A DNA stretch of 64,000 bases, from contig CP136067.1 of assembly GCA_032622095.1 (NCBI GenBank), forward strand, positions 39,475,549 through 39,539,548, given 5' to 3'. Source of the DNA: Siphonodentalium dalli. Taxonomy: Eukaryota; Mollusca; Scaphopoda; Gadilida; Siphonodentaliidae. The position numbers and the translations under genes are program-made. Every line of letters begins with the position of its first letter. Position 1 is the first letter of the stretch. This document shows, piece by piece, positions 1-10,095 of the stretch. The notes under the pieces are model-generated. The model was not told where the DNA came from and ran no database searches. It saw only the letters and a program-made list of their open reading frames with translations.

Positions 1-1065
1 AGAAAAAATTTCAAAACCCTCAAAATTATTTCTCTAAAAAAAAGTTTAAATAAAAAATTTATAACGAGTTTTTTCGGTTTCTTATAATCTCGATATTAAA
101 AAATATCGAATGTTAAATTATTTGCGCGTAATATCTTTCGTTATTTTTTTGTTCAACCAATGTTTCAATGTATTTATTAATCGATGTTTAGAAATATCTT
201 TATACCAATTATATGTGTATGGACAGTCGCTGTAATGTTGGACATTGTGACCAACGGTATGAATGCATACATTCCAGTGTTTAACGGACGCAGTTCATAT
301 AATTGTCATACCTGAAAATAGACACCATTACTTTTTACATAAATAATAAAGAGCGTTTATTCTTTACTTATCTCTATATGAAGTTATTGAGTATATGACA
401 GGCGTGTATTTTCGTCAATTATTGGAAGTATTGAAATGTACTATGTTGAATCCCTAACGGTCGAAAATTGTAAGGCGAAATTACAACCCCCCAGAATGAA
501 CTGTCATATTGAATGAATGATGATTTAATCTCAGCCATTTTTACATGGAACATGAGCGATGTACACGCAATCACACACGCCACATTGGTGTTAACAATGT
601 GTCTTTCCCACCTTTGCTTTACCAAATGAATTCTATTATTTCCCCGGTCACAGCTATATGGTATTCAGAAAACATATCGATTTAATGTCAGAACAAACGG
701 GGTTAGTATCAATTAAGGTTGATAAACTGTGTCATTCACACGATAATTAGTTAGCCAATAACATGCATACATATTAAGTCAGGTCGTGAGACACTCAATT
801 ATAGAAATTGCTTTTGAGGACATTGTTATAACAACATTACGTAATAACCCCTTATCACTCCAGTCACACTTACGACCATTTTGTATGCCGAAAACTCCAG
901 GTAGCACCGATGATGTAACATTATATCACTGCTATTGTACCAATGATAGGTTCATACATGTTCTATGTTTAGAAAAATAGATAATCTGCAGGTGTTCACT
1001 TGACAAGAGATTTTGTACACTCAATCACAGACCAACGTGATAATACCAGCCCACACCCAACCCCC

Positions 1066-1122
1066 AAGTTACCTATAATTCTGCTGTGGTTAAGCCACAA
1101 CAACAACAACAACAACAACACC

Positions 1123-1156
<34 letters not shown>

Positions 1157-1310
1157 GTCACCAAGCGACATAACATCCTGTTTTGATGATCCAATGGCCA
1201 ATGTCCATAAAGATTTTTATTTCCGATGCAAGTCATATTTCAGACTAACTCCTGAAAAGTTACCTATAATTCTGCTGTGGTTAAGCAGTCCATTATTTAG
1301 GGCATACCTG
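1066..1310 (-). mobile_element. Half-copy of the pogo-like foldback element carrying a fragment of the ATPase gene (left arm)
   Basis: Positions 1223-1310 match the right half of the central foldback element, ending ..GGCATACCTG before TA. Positions 1066-1094 repeat part of the same half (gttacctataattctgctg). Between them, 1097-1222 is a (CAA)n tract followed by about 85 bp nearly identical to codons 69-90 of the ATPase gene (residues SDITSCFDDPMANVH). The join makes a small open frame (1086-1337) that I do not regard as a gene. The fragment differs from the parent at several bases, including a Glu to Lys codon change, so it is not a recent exact copy. Confidence 0.75.
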
Positions 1311-1477
1311 TATGTAGGCCTACCAGTGGATGAATAGTCTGCCGGAGAAGTACTGTGTAGACAGGTCTTGTCGGTAAGAAAGTCAGACGAGTAGTGAAGG
1401 CTCGGCTATTAAAACATAGTAATGCGATAGCGAACATCAAACGAGTCTGCGCACGCATATCTGTCAAAGGATACAAG

Positions 1478-1564
1478 GGCAGTCATTGGTCAATTTATCC
1501 CCGGTGTCAGCTCAGTACAATGGCAGTCATTGGTCAATTTATCCCCGGTGTCAGCTCAGTACAC
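1478..1564. repeat. Tandem duplication of a 44-bp unit (left arm)
   Basis: The word ggcagtcattggtcaattta starts at 1478 and again at 1522, giving two near-identical 44-bp units. The same duplication is mirrored in the right arm at 6590-6676, so it predates the palindrome or has been homogenised between arms. Confidence 0.85.
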
Positions 1565-1902
1565 AATCGGCACGAAGCCGCAGGTCATAATTACTCTTAC
1601 GAATGAAGAGCGTTGAACATATACGAAATTATTACACGAATGAACTGAAATTTATATTTCACATCTTACCAACAACAGATACAGACATAGTCATAGTGTT
1701 ATATTATCTTACATGTACCCATGCTATGACATACTTAAAGGGGGATAATGCACACACGGTGTGTGGAATGTTAAAGTGACACGAGGGGTAAGGGACGTTA
1801 TGTAATATTGGTGTGTGAATATTAAAGGAGCATTCTCGCTATACAAACCCCCCTCCCCACTTATAGATATATAACGAAGACGAGAATAACATGTTGATGA
1901 AG

Positions 1903-1908
1903 TTTATT
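1903..1908 (-). promoter_or_regulatory. AATAAA polyadenylation signal of the left ATPase copy
   Basis: TTTATT on the plus strand reads AATAAA on the minus strand, 5 nt after the stop codon. With the intronless frame it suggests a compact self-contained transcription unit. Confidence 0.6.
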
Positions 1909-1913
1909 GAAAT

Positions 1914-3453
1914 TTAATCATTGTCTGAATCTTCGACCGTTAGATTTACTTCTAAGAGTTTCTTGAATTTTCTCATCGCTTCATCTGCAGCCCATTCATT
2001 ATTATATCCGCGTTTGGTCAGTTTGACCATTTTCTTCATGATCGTGTTATGTATGGGTGATGTTTTCAATCGATACTGGTATTCTATTAATCGTCTATAA
2101 CTTTTGAGAAACAGAACAAACTCTGTGTCGATGGTATCCTCTTTTCCCGACATGCTCTCATCTCCCGAAATGCTCTCTTCTTCTTTCACATCAGTGGTGA
2201 CGCGTTTCATCATACTTTTGAATGTGTCCATCTCGTTGACACATCGCGCAGCTTTCTTAAGACCGAATACCGTTCTACTACCGACGACATTACCATCTTT
2301 TGAATCTGATAGCGTTCCTCGTTCATCTTCATCTGTATCTTCTCCGAAGAGAGTTGTTTTTGTCTCGGACATAGCTCCGTGTTCATCCGGGTCCTCAGTT
2401 AATTTTCGTTTTAACTTATTTTCTTGACACCAGTTTTTTACGTGTCTCTGAACATCATAATGATCTGCGAACAAAAGCCCGCATTCATTACAAGGGTACG
2501 ACATGTCTTCTCGAATGTCTATACGTTTCTTCTTATTAATTTCATCGAGCTCACCAGGTGGCCGTATGTCGTTAGTATAGTCATTATGTTGACCCTGGGG
2601 CACAATATAATTATATGTTATGCCCTTCTGTTGACCAGGGAGTTCTCTGTCATCGTATTTCATCGCATTCTGTTGACCCTGGGTCTCAGTGTCTTTTGTA
2701 TGTTTTTTCATCCCATTCTGTTCATCTGGGTGTTCTCTGTCTTTTTGGAGATTATATTTCATGCCATTCCATTCACCCCTATGTTGGTTCGTGTCCTCTT
2801 TTAGTACATTCTGTCGCAGACGTAATGTGTCCGGTGTTGCGGCTTTTAAATCCACAAGTAGGTAACCGTACGGTTCACTCGTCGCTTCCGAAAACTCTCG
2901 AACCATACGCTGAGGACATTCAGGATACATCTGTCTTGATAATGTTGAAATTAATCCCTTGTCGATTGGGTTATTGAACAATACCAAATATTGACAATTT
3001 CGTCGTTGCGTTGGATCTTTGTTGTAGTAGAAATTCTGGTTCAAACTTATCAAAGATAAGTTCAAATGGTGACTTCCTTCGGAATGCAAATCATTAACTC
3101 TCTGGTCTTTTGATGAAGTTTGCATCAAGTCATCGAGTATAACTAGATTTTTATACCGGGGGTTGATAAGCGAATCCAAGTTTGCTGGTATTCCTCGTAT
3201 AAAGTTGACCTGAGGGGTGACGGTATACTTTAATTCGTCATATAGGGGCTGCCAATATTTATAAAACCATATTATTCTGTCAGGTGCGGGTGATATTTTT
3301 GAGGCAGACTTTTGTAGTAAGGTTTTCACGAAGTATGTCTTACCACAAGATGTCGGTCCACTTACACATGCCGTGAATGGATGCTTGAAAATAAAATCTT
3401 CATGGACATTGGCCATTGGATCATCAAAGCAGGATGTTATGTCGCTTGGTGGC

Positions 3454-3490
<37 letters not shown>

Positions 3491-3656
3491 GGGGGTGATG
3501 ATACTGTTGTTGTTGTTGTTGTTGTTGTGGCTGATGATACTGTTGTTGTTGCTGTTGTTGTTGTTGTTCTGAAGGCGTGTGTTTAACTTTGATATGACGC
3601 TTCAAACTATCTTGCCAAGCATAGACACTTAAGCACTCTTCACATTGATACTTCAT
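1914..3656 (-). CDS. Zinc-finger P-loop ATPase, packaging-ATPase-like (left copy)
   Basis: This intact 580-codon frame encodes the same protein as 4498-6240. Residues 5-26 form a C2H2 finger (C5, C8, H21, H26). Residues 31-68 are poly-Gln broken by YHQP and YHHP. The ATPase domain spans about 88-290: Walker A GPTSCGKT (100-107), Walker B LVILDD (171-176), and a conserved Gln in SLNQN (207), the layout of A32-like/FtsK-HerA ATPases that pump DNA into viral capsids. Residues 295-360 hold about five degenerate 14-17-residue repeats around QNGMKY. A C2HC finger follows (C389, C392, H405, C410), then an acidic linker and a helical basic C terminus. No polymerase, integrase, protease or capsid gene is visible in the arm. 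The family call rests on motif reading; the cellular or viral role is unknown. Confidence 0.85.
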
Positions 3657-3793
3657 TTAACTAGTTCAGGCTGTCGTTCACAACGTCTCTTAGTGTTGTT
3701 TGTACTGGATACAAATTTATCACATTAGCTACAATACAACCTACCTATCCAAATGTCAATGCAATTATGAGTGATTTCAATATGAACACTCTA

Positions 3794-3800
3794 TTATATA
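3794..3800 (-). promoter_or_regulatory. TATA-like box upstream of the left ATPase copy
   Basis: TATATAA on the minus strand lies about 138 nt upstream of the ATG at 3656, just outside the central foldback element. Its mirror is at 4354-4360. The two would form a divergent promoter pair around the palindrome centre. This is motif evidence only. Confidence 0.4.
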
Positions 3801-3833
3801 GATATGTGTAACCTGGTGACTGACATGATGATA

Positions 3834-3976
3834 CAGTTATGCACTAAATAAAGGACTGCTTAACCACAGCAGAATTATAGGTAACTTTTCAGGAGTTAGT
3901 CGGAAATATGGCTTGTTGCCATTCATCGGAAAGCTCTCGCCGCCGGCGGATGTTGTTGGCGGCGGCATTGCGGTGG

Positions 3977-4012
<36 letters not shown>

Positions 4013-4320
4013 GACGCCGGCGGCGGCGGCGGCGGCGGCGGCATTGCGGTATTTTACTGCGGCGGCGGTGCCGCCGCCGCCGCCGGGATCCGCCGCCGGC
4101 GGACCCCCGCAGTAAAATACTGCAATGCCGCCGCCGCCGCCGCCGCCGGCGTCACAACAACAACAACAACAACAACACCACCGCAATGCCGCCGCCAACA
4201 ACATCCGCCGGCGGCGAGAGCTTTCCGATGAATGGCAACAAGCCATATTTCCGACTAACTCCTGAAAAGTTACCTATAATTCTGCTGTGGTTAAGCAGTC
4301 CTTTATTTAGTGCATAACTG
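3834..4320. mobile_element. Central pogo-like foldback element (487 bp) at the palindrome's centre of symmetry
   Basis: It begins TA|CAGTTATGCACTAAATAA and ends with the inverse ..CATAACTG|TA. Inner arms match the small foldback elements at 19850-20061, 27336-27568 and 37366-37578 (cttaaccacagcagaattat, ggcttgttgccattcatcgg). Unlike those, its middle is filled with (TTG)n/(CAA)n and (GCC)n/(CGG)n tracts. Terminal CAGT and a TA target duplication are typical of pogo/Tigger-like Tc1-mariner MITEs. The palindrome centre falls within it. Confidence 0.75.
3943..4218. repeat. GC-rich trinucleotide hairpin at the palindrome centre
   Basis: Unequal (TTG)12/(CAA)8 tracts, (GGC)n/(GCC)n runs and the inverted pair tattttactgcgg / ccgcagtaaaata around 4084 form the innermost stem. 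This is the only part of the palindrome where the two arms clearly differ in tract length. The composition contrasts sharply with the AT-rich surroundings. Confidence 0.8.
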
Positions 4321-4353
4321 TATCATCATGTCAGTCACCAGGTTACACATATC

Positions 4354-4360
4354 TATATAA
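4354..4360 (+). promoter_or_regulatory. TATA-like box upstream of the right ATPase copy
   Basis: TATATAA lies 138 nt before the ATG at 4498, between the central foldback element and the gene. It mirrors 3794-3800. Motif evidence only. Confidence 0.4.
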
Positions 4361-4497
4361 TAGAGTGTTCATATTGAAATCACTCATAATTGCATTGACA
4401 TTTGGATAGGTAGGTTGTATTGTAGCTAATGTGATAAATTTGTATCCAGTACAAACAACACTAAGAGACGTTGTGAACGACAGCCTGAACTAGTTAA

Positions 4498-4663
4498 ATG
4501 AAGTATCAATGTGAAGAGTGCTTAAGTGTCTATGCTTGGCAAGATAGTTTGAAGCGTCATATCAAAGTTAAACACACGCCTTCAGAACAACAACAACAAC
4601 AGCAACAACAACAGTATCATCAGCCACAACAACAACAACAACAACAACAGTATCATCACCCCC

Positions 4664-4700
<37 letters not shown>

Positions 4701-6240
4701 GCCACCAAGCGACATAACATCCTGCTTTGATGATCCAATGGCCAATGTCCATGAAGATTTTATTTTCAAGCATCCATTCACGGCATGTGTAAGTGGACCG
4801 ACATCTTGTGGTAAGACATACTTCGTGAAAACCTTACTACAAAAGTCTGCCTCAAAAATATCACCCGCACCTGACAGAATAATATGGTTTTATAAATATT
4901 GGCAGCCCCTATATGACGAATTAAAGTATACCGTCACCCCTCAGGTCAACTTTATACGAGGAATACCAGCAAACTTGGATTCGCTTATCAACCCCCGGTA
5001 TAAAAATCTAGTTATACTCGATGACTTGATGCAAACTTCATCAAAAGACCAGAGAGTTAATGATTTGCATTCCGAAGGAAGTCACCATTTGAACTTATCT
5101 TTGATAAGTTTGAACCAGAATTTCTACTACAACAAAGATCCAACGCAACGACGAAATTGTCAATATTTGGTATTGTTCAATAACCCAATCGACAAGGGAT
5201 TAATTTCAACATTATCAAGACAGATGTATCCTGAATGTCCTCAGCGTATGGTTCGAGAGTTTTCGGAAGCGACGAGTGAACCGTACGGTTACCTACTTGT
5301 GGATTTAAAAGCCGCAACACCGGACACATTACGTCTGCGACAGAATGTACTAAAAGAGGACACGAACCAACATAGGGGTGAATGGAATGGCATGAAATAT
5401 AATCTCCAAAAAGACAGAGAACACCCAGATGAACAGAATGGGATGAAAAAACATACAAAAGACACTGAGACCCAGGGTCAACAGAATGCGATGAAATACG
5501 ATGACAGAGAACTCCCTGGTCAACAGAAGGGCATAACATATAATTATATTGTGCCCCAGGGTCAACATAATGACTATACTAACGACATACGGCCACCTGG
5601 TGAGCTCGATGAAATTAATAAGAAGAAACGTATAGACATTCGAGAAGACATGTCGTACCCTTGTAATGAATGCGGGCTTTTGTTCGCAGATCATTATGAT
5701 GTTCAGAGACACGTAAAAAACTGGTGTCAAGAAAATAAGTTAAAACGAAAATTAACTGAGGACCCGGATGAACACGGAGCTATGTCCGAGACAAAAACAA
5801 CTCTCTTCGGAGAAGATACAGATGAAGATGAACGAGGAACGCTATCAGATTCAAAAGATGGTAATGTCGTCGGTAGTAGAACGGTATTCGGTCTTAAGAA
5901 AGCTGCGCGATGTGTCAACGAGATGGACACATTCAAAAGTATGATGAAACGCGTCACCACTGATGTGAAAGAAGAAGAGAGCATTTCGGGAGATGAGAGC
6001 ATGTCGGGAAAAGAGGATACCATCGACACAGAGTTTGTTCTGTTTCTCAAAAGTTATAGACGATTAATAGAATACCAGTATCGATTGAAAACATCACCCA
6101 TACATAACACGATCATGAAGAAAATGGTCAAACTGACCAAACGCGGATATAATAATGAATGGGCTGCAGATGAAGCGATGAGAAAATTCAAGAAACTCTT
6201 AGAAGTAAATCTAACGGTCGAAGATTCAGACAATGATTAA
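4498..6240 (+). CDS. Zinc-finger P-loop ATPase, packaging-ATPase-like (right copy)
   Basis: Mirror copy of the gene at 1914-3656, with an identical 580-residue translation. The start is the first ATG of the frame and opens directly into the C2H2 finger (YQCEEC..), which supports it. The strongest family signature is the block SEGSHHLNLSLISLNQN (193-208) followed by YLVLFNNP (223-230) and EPYGYLLVDLK (261-271), after Walker A and B. From memory, similar zinc-finger ATPase proteins are widespread in invertebrate genomes as solitary genes or in Polinton-like elements; I could not check this. The poly-Gln tract uses mostly CAA codons and is prone to slippage. The gene is intronless and followed at once by AATAAA. 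Identity of both copies implies very recent duplication or ongoing gene conversion. Confidence 0.85.
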
Positions 6241-6245
6241 ATTTC

Positions 6246-6251
6246 AATAAA
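6246..6251 (+). promoter_or_regulatory. AATAAA polyadenylation signal of the right ATPase copy
   Basis: AATAAA lies 5 nt downstream of the stop codon at 6240, mirrored at 1903-1908. Confidence 0.6.
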
Positions 6252-6589
6252 CTTCATCAACATGTTATTCTCGTCTTCGTTATATATCTATAAGTGGGGA
6301 GGGGGGTTTGTATAGCGAGAATGCTCCTTTAATATTCACACACCAATATTACATAACGTCCCTTACCCCTCGTGTCACTTTAACATTCCACACACCGTGT
6401 GTGCATTATCCCCCTTTAAGTATGTCATAGCATGGGTACATGTAAGATAATATAACACTATGACTATGTCTGTATCTGTTGTTGGTAAGATGTGAAATAT
6501 AAATTTCAGTTCATTCGTGTAATAATTTCGTATATGTTCAACGCTCTTCATTCGTAAGAGTAATTATGACCTGCGGCTTCGTGCCGATT

Positions 6590-6676
6590 GTGTACTGAGC
6601 TGACACCGGGGATAAATTGACCAATGACTGCCATTGTACTGAGCTGACACCGGGGATAAATTGACCAATGACTGCC
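6590..6676. repeat. Tandem duplication of a 44-bp unit (right arm)
   Basis: Mirror of the duplication at 1478-1564. Confidence 0.85.
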
Positions 6677-6843
6677 CTTGTATCCTTTGACAGATATGCG
6701 TGCGCAGACTCGTTTGATGTTCGCTATCGCATTACTATGTTTTAATAGCCGAGCCTTCACTACTCGTCTGACTTTCTTACCGACAAGACCTGTCTACACA
6801 GTACTTCTCCGGCAGACTATTCATCCACTGGTAGGCCTACATA

Positions 6844-6997
6844 CAGGTATGCCCTAAATAATGGACTGCTTAACCACAGCAGAATTATAGGTAACTTTTC
6901 AGGAGTTAGTCTGAAATATGACTTGCATCGGAAATAAAAATCTTTATGGACATTGGACATTGGATCATCAAAACAGGATGTTATGTCGCTTGGTGAC

Positions 6998-7028
<31 letters not shown>

Positions 7029-7088
7029 GGTGTTGTTGTTGTTGTTGTTGTTGTTGTGGCTTAACCACAGCAGAATTATAGGTAACTT
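6844..7088 (+). mobile_element. Half-copy of the foldback element with captured ATPase gene fragment (right arm)
   Basis: Mirror of 1066-1310. It differs by one base at 6957 (Ser instead of Ala in the captured fragment) and by the position of the CAC codon inside the (CAA) tract. Such differences show the two arms are not one molecule read twice without change. Confidence 0.75.
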
Positions 7089-8127
7089 GGGGGTTGGGTG
7101 TGGGCTGGTATTATCACGTTGGTCTGTGATTGAGTGTACAAAATCTCTTGTCAAGTGAACACCTGCAGATTATCTATTTTTCTAAACATAGAACATGTAT
7201 GAACCTATCATTGGTACAATAGCAGTGATATAATGTTACATCATCGGTGCTACCTGGAGTTTTCGGCATACAAAATGGTCGTAAGTGTGACTGGAGTGAT
7301 AAGGGGTTATTACGTAATGTTGTTATAACAATGTCCTCAAAAGCAATTTCTATAATTGAGTGTCTCACGACCTGACTTAATATGTATGCATGTTATTGGC
7401 TAACTAATTATCGTGTGAATGACACAGTTTATCAACCTTAATTGATACTAACCCCGTTTGTTCTGACATTAAATCGATATGTTTTCTGAATACCATATAG
7501 CTGTGACCGGGGAAATAATAGAATTCATTTGGTAAAGCAAAGGTGTGAAAGACACATTGTTAACACCAATGTGGCGTGTGTGATTGCGTGTACATCGCTC
7601 ATGTTCCATGTAAAAATGGCTGAGATTAAATCATCATTCATTCAATATGACAGTTCATTCTGGGGGGTTGTAATTTCGCCTTACAATTTTCGACCGTTAG
7701 GGATTCAACATAGTACATTTCAATACTTCCAATAATTGACGAAAATACACGCCTGTCATATACTCAATAACTTCATATAGAGATAAGTAAAGAATAAACG
7801 CTCTTTATTATTTATGTAAAAAGTAATGGTGTCTATTTTCAGGTATGACAATTATATGAACTGCGTCCGTTAAACACTGGAATGTATGCATTCATACCGT
7901 TGGTCACAATGTCCAACATTACAGCGACTGTCCATACACATATAATTGGTATAAAGATATTTCTAAACATCGATTAATAAATACATTGAAACATTGGTTG
8001 AACAAAAAAATAACGAAAGATATTACGCGCAAATAATTTAACATTCGATATTTTTTAATATCGAGATTATAAGAAACCGAAAAAACTCGTTATAAATTTT
8101 TTATTTAAACTTTTTTTTAGAGAAATA

Positions 8128-8290
8128 ATTTTGAGGGTTTTGAAATTTTTTCTTTTTTTTGAAATTTGGGGGTTTTGAATTTTTTTGTGGAAAAAATTAA
8201 TTTTAGGGTTTTGAAATTTTTTGGAAAAAATAAATTTTGGAATTTTGGAAATTTTTTTTGGGTTTTTGATATTTTGGGAATATTTTAGTA
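8128..8290. repeat. T/G-rich degenerate repeat at the right edge of the palindrome
   Basis: Irregular units of the type gggttttgaaattttttt recur about every 30-45 bp, with strong strand asymmetry (T and G on the plus strand). The first unit pairs with the window's first bases, so the palindrome may continue through this repeat to the left of the window. Confidence 0.6.
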
Positions 8291-8297
8291 CAACCAA

Positions 8298-9289
8298 TTT
8301 TAGACCCCAAAGATTCTATTTTTAGATGTGAATCCAACGAGGCCCTCTATCTTCTCATACCATTTTGGGATTATATCTTCATTTGCTTTGTAAACTGTTA
8401 TGGCATGAAAAATCTCTGTAATTTCACTGTTTTCAGGTACCAAGAACTTCTGTAAAACATATTATTTCAAAAGTGCTGTTCGCATATATACATGCAACTA
8501 CCCATAAATATAATGTTCTATATTTGAGAATTTTCATGCCATACTAGTTGTTCAATGAAAAATTGGTCTGAGATGAGTTCTGGGTAATGGATTCATAACC
8601 AAGTTAAAAGCAAAATTACTAATTATTCTAGCAGTTCTTGGTACCGAAAGATGCAAACAAGACAATCTCATTTTTAATATTTCAAATGTATTAAAATACC
8701 GCGTTTTTGTCGTAGCTTAATAGTTGCTCAGATTCTACATGCAATTAAGACGATGATATGGGAAATTAACGAATTTTCGCCAATGAGATCCTGAGAAATT
8801 CTTTGTTGAACATCTCCTACCATTTTTTGGCTGGATTTATGCATTTATGCGTCTCTCCCTTAATTTGAACGCAGTAAATGCTAATGACTATCCACTCTAC
8901 AGACACAATTCACCGCTGACGATGTTGCACACCGTAGCTCTCTTGTGTCGATTTGTCAAACGTATATGCCAGACAAATTTCCCAGTGTATATATAAACGA
9001 GGCATATGAACAAAATGCGCAGTTCGATTGTCTATTCATGAAACGCGAAACAATACATTGTCTAGATTATAACATGTATGTACATGAAGGCGATCGATCA
9101 CAGAACAACTTCCTGCATGGTGTGGTATTCAGCTTTAATGTTCATGCGTCGAACCAGGCTTTGCCACAAGCACATGATTATAATGTCCATTGTTACCATA
9201 TCAGGAAAAGACGCACTTCAAAGATCAAGGTCGAAGGGAGCAAGTTCGCGTCCATGCATGTTTTATTTTGGGGCAGTCTGTTTTGGGCG
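8298..9289. other. Unassigned AT-rich sequence
   Basis: No gene or repeat boundary recognised. A frame beginning at 8945 runs into the following TTAA element and is probably chance. Confidence 0.5.
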
Positions 9290-9293
9290 TTAA

Positions 9294-9749
9294 CCCTTTA
9301 CCCAACAGAACGGCCCTGTGCCAATGCATTCTCTTATATATGCGAGTTGACCATAGGTCGCCTCGCATATATAAGAGAATGCATTGGCTTAACACATATT
9401 AAAAATTCTAAAATTGTCAAAGAATGTAGAAAAATATTATAAAAGTTTTTAAAAATTTAAGAAAAAATTCTAAAATTGTTAAAGAATGTAAGAAAAAATG
9501 GTAAAAAGTGTTTAAAAAAAGACTTTTTTAGGCCAATGCATTCTCTTATATATGCGAGGCGACATATGGTCGACTCGCATATATAAGATAATGCATTGGC
9601 ACAGGGCATAACTGTAACCATCACAATGTGGTCAATGAACCGGTTCCAATGATATCCATATCTGTATGGTGTTATTAAGACAGACCGAAGGTATTTTAGG
9701 CTGTTGAAGCCTTATTTGGGCGTTTTTGGCCGGTTTGTTGGGTAAAGGG
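9294..9749. mobile_element. TTAA-flanked non-autonomous element, family A copy 1
   Basis: TTAA at 9290-9293 and 9750-9753 flank terminal inverts CCCTTTACCCAACA(g)AACGG and its complement. The TTAA duplication and CCCT.. ends are typical of piggyBac-like elements. The interior has no coding sequence but holds two hairpins built from gccaatgcattctcttatat, separated by an A-rich spacer. Further copies lie at 16838-17230 and 21319-21636. Confidence 0.85.
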
Positions 9750-10095
9750 TTAATTTCTATGAGCTCAGTTACATGCGTTAGTTTTTAACTTTGTACGAGT
9801 CATTGATTGCATAATTATATAAAACAAATCATGCATGTATTTGCGGAGCTGTAGAGTTTTATCGTCGGAATATAACCAAATCTATAAATCACAATGAACA
9901 ATAAGCATTATGAGGTACTAAATGGACCATCTGGGTTATAAAATAATACATTGCATGGAATGGTATATTATTCATTTGGAGGGGGTTCCAAAAGAAATAA
10001 GCAGACGACATATACTAAAATTACAGAAGGAGTCATATTTATTGGAGGGATATGTTCAAAATAAGTTCAACAAAACTTTACAAACGACATATTAA

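Larger units (their letters stand above)
1..8153. repeat. Giant near-perfect palindrome (inverted duplication), arms of about 4.08 kb
   Basis: Paired positions sum to 8154 across the whole stretch: 1914-3656 mirrors 4498-6240, 419-625 mirrors 7529-7735, and base 1 pairs with 8153. The arms are almost identical. Differences I found by eye are at 609/7545 and 1197/6957, a shifted His codon in the (CAA) tract near 1110/7040, and unequal (TTG)/(CAA) and (GCC)/(CGG) tracts in the inner 200 bp. There is essentially no unique spacer. The left arm runs off the window at base 1, so the true arm length is unknown. Symmetry was read directly from the sequence. Whether this is a real chromosomal palindrome, an element with giant terminal inverted repeats, or a foldback assembly product cannot be decided here. 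Confidence 0.95.

Noticed and set aside
786-980. 64-codon frame in the palindrome arms (mirror 7174-7368), and other small arm frames
   Set aside because: Identical in both arms simply because the arms are identical; no domain or codon signal supports them as genes.
3381-3572. Poly-Leu frame opposite the ATPase poly-Gln tract (and its mirror at 4582-4773)
   Set aside because: It is only the antisense reading of CAA repeats.
3908-4246. Frames rich in Cys, Gly, Ala and Thr at the palindrome core
   Set aside because: Translations of TTG and GCC repeats in the hairpin core; not credible proteins.
8128-8290. Telomere-like TTTAGGG words at the palindrome edge
   Set aside because: The words are not in regular tandem array and vary in sequence and spacing; a telomere or telomeric insertion is not supported.
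8945-9442. 165-codon open frame on the plus strand
   Set aside because: It lacks an ATG start, runs through the boundary of a TTAA element and into its hairpin, and has no recognisable domain.
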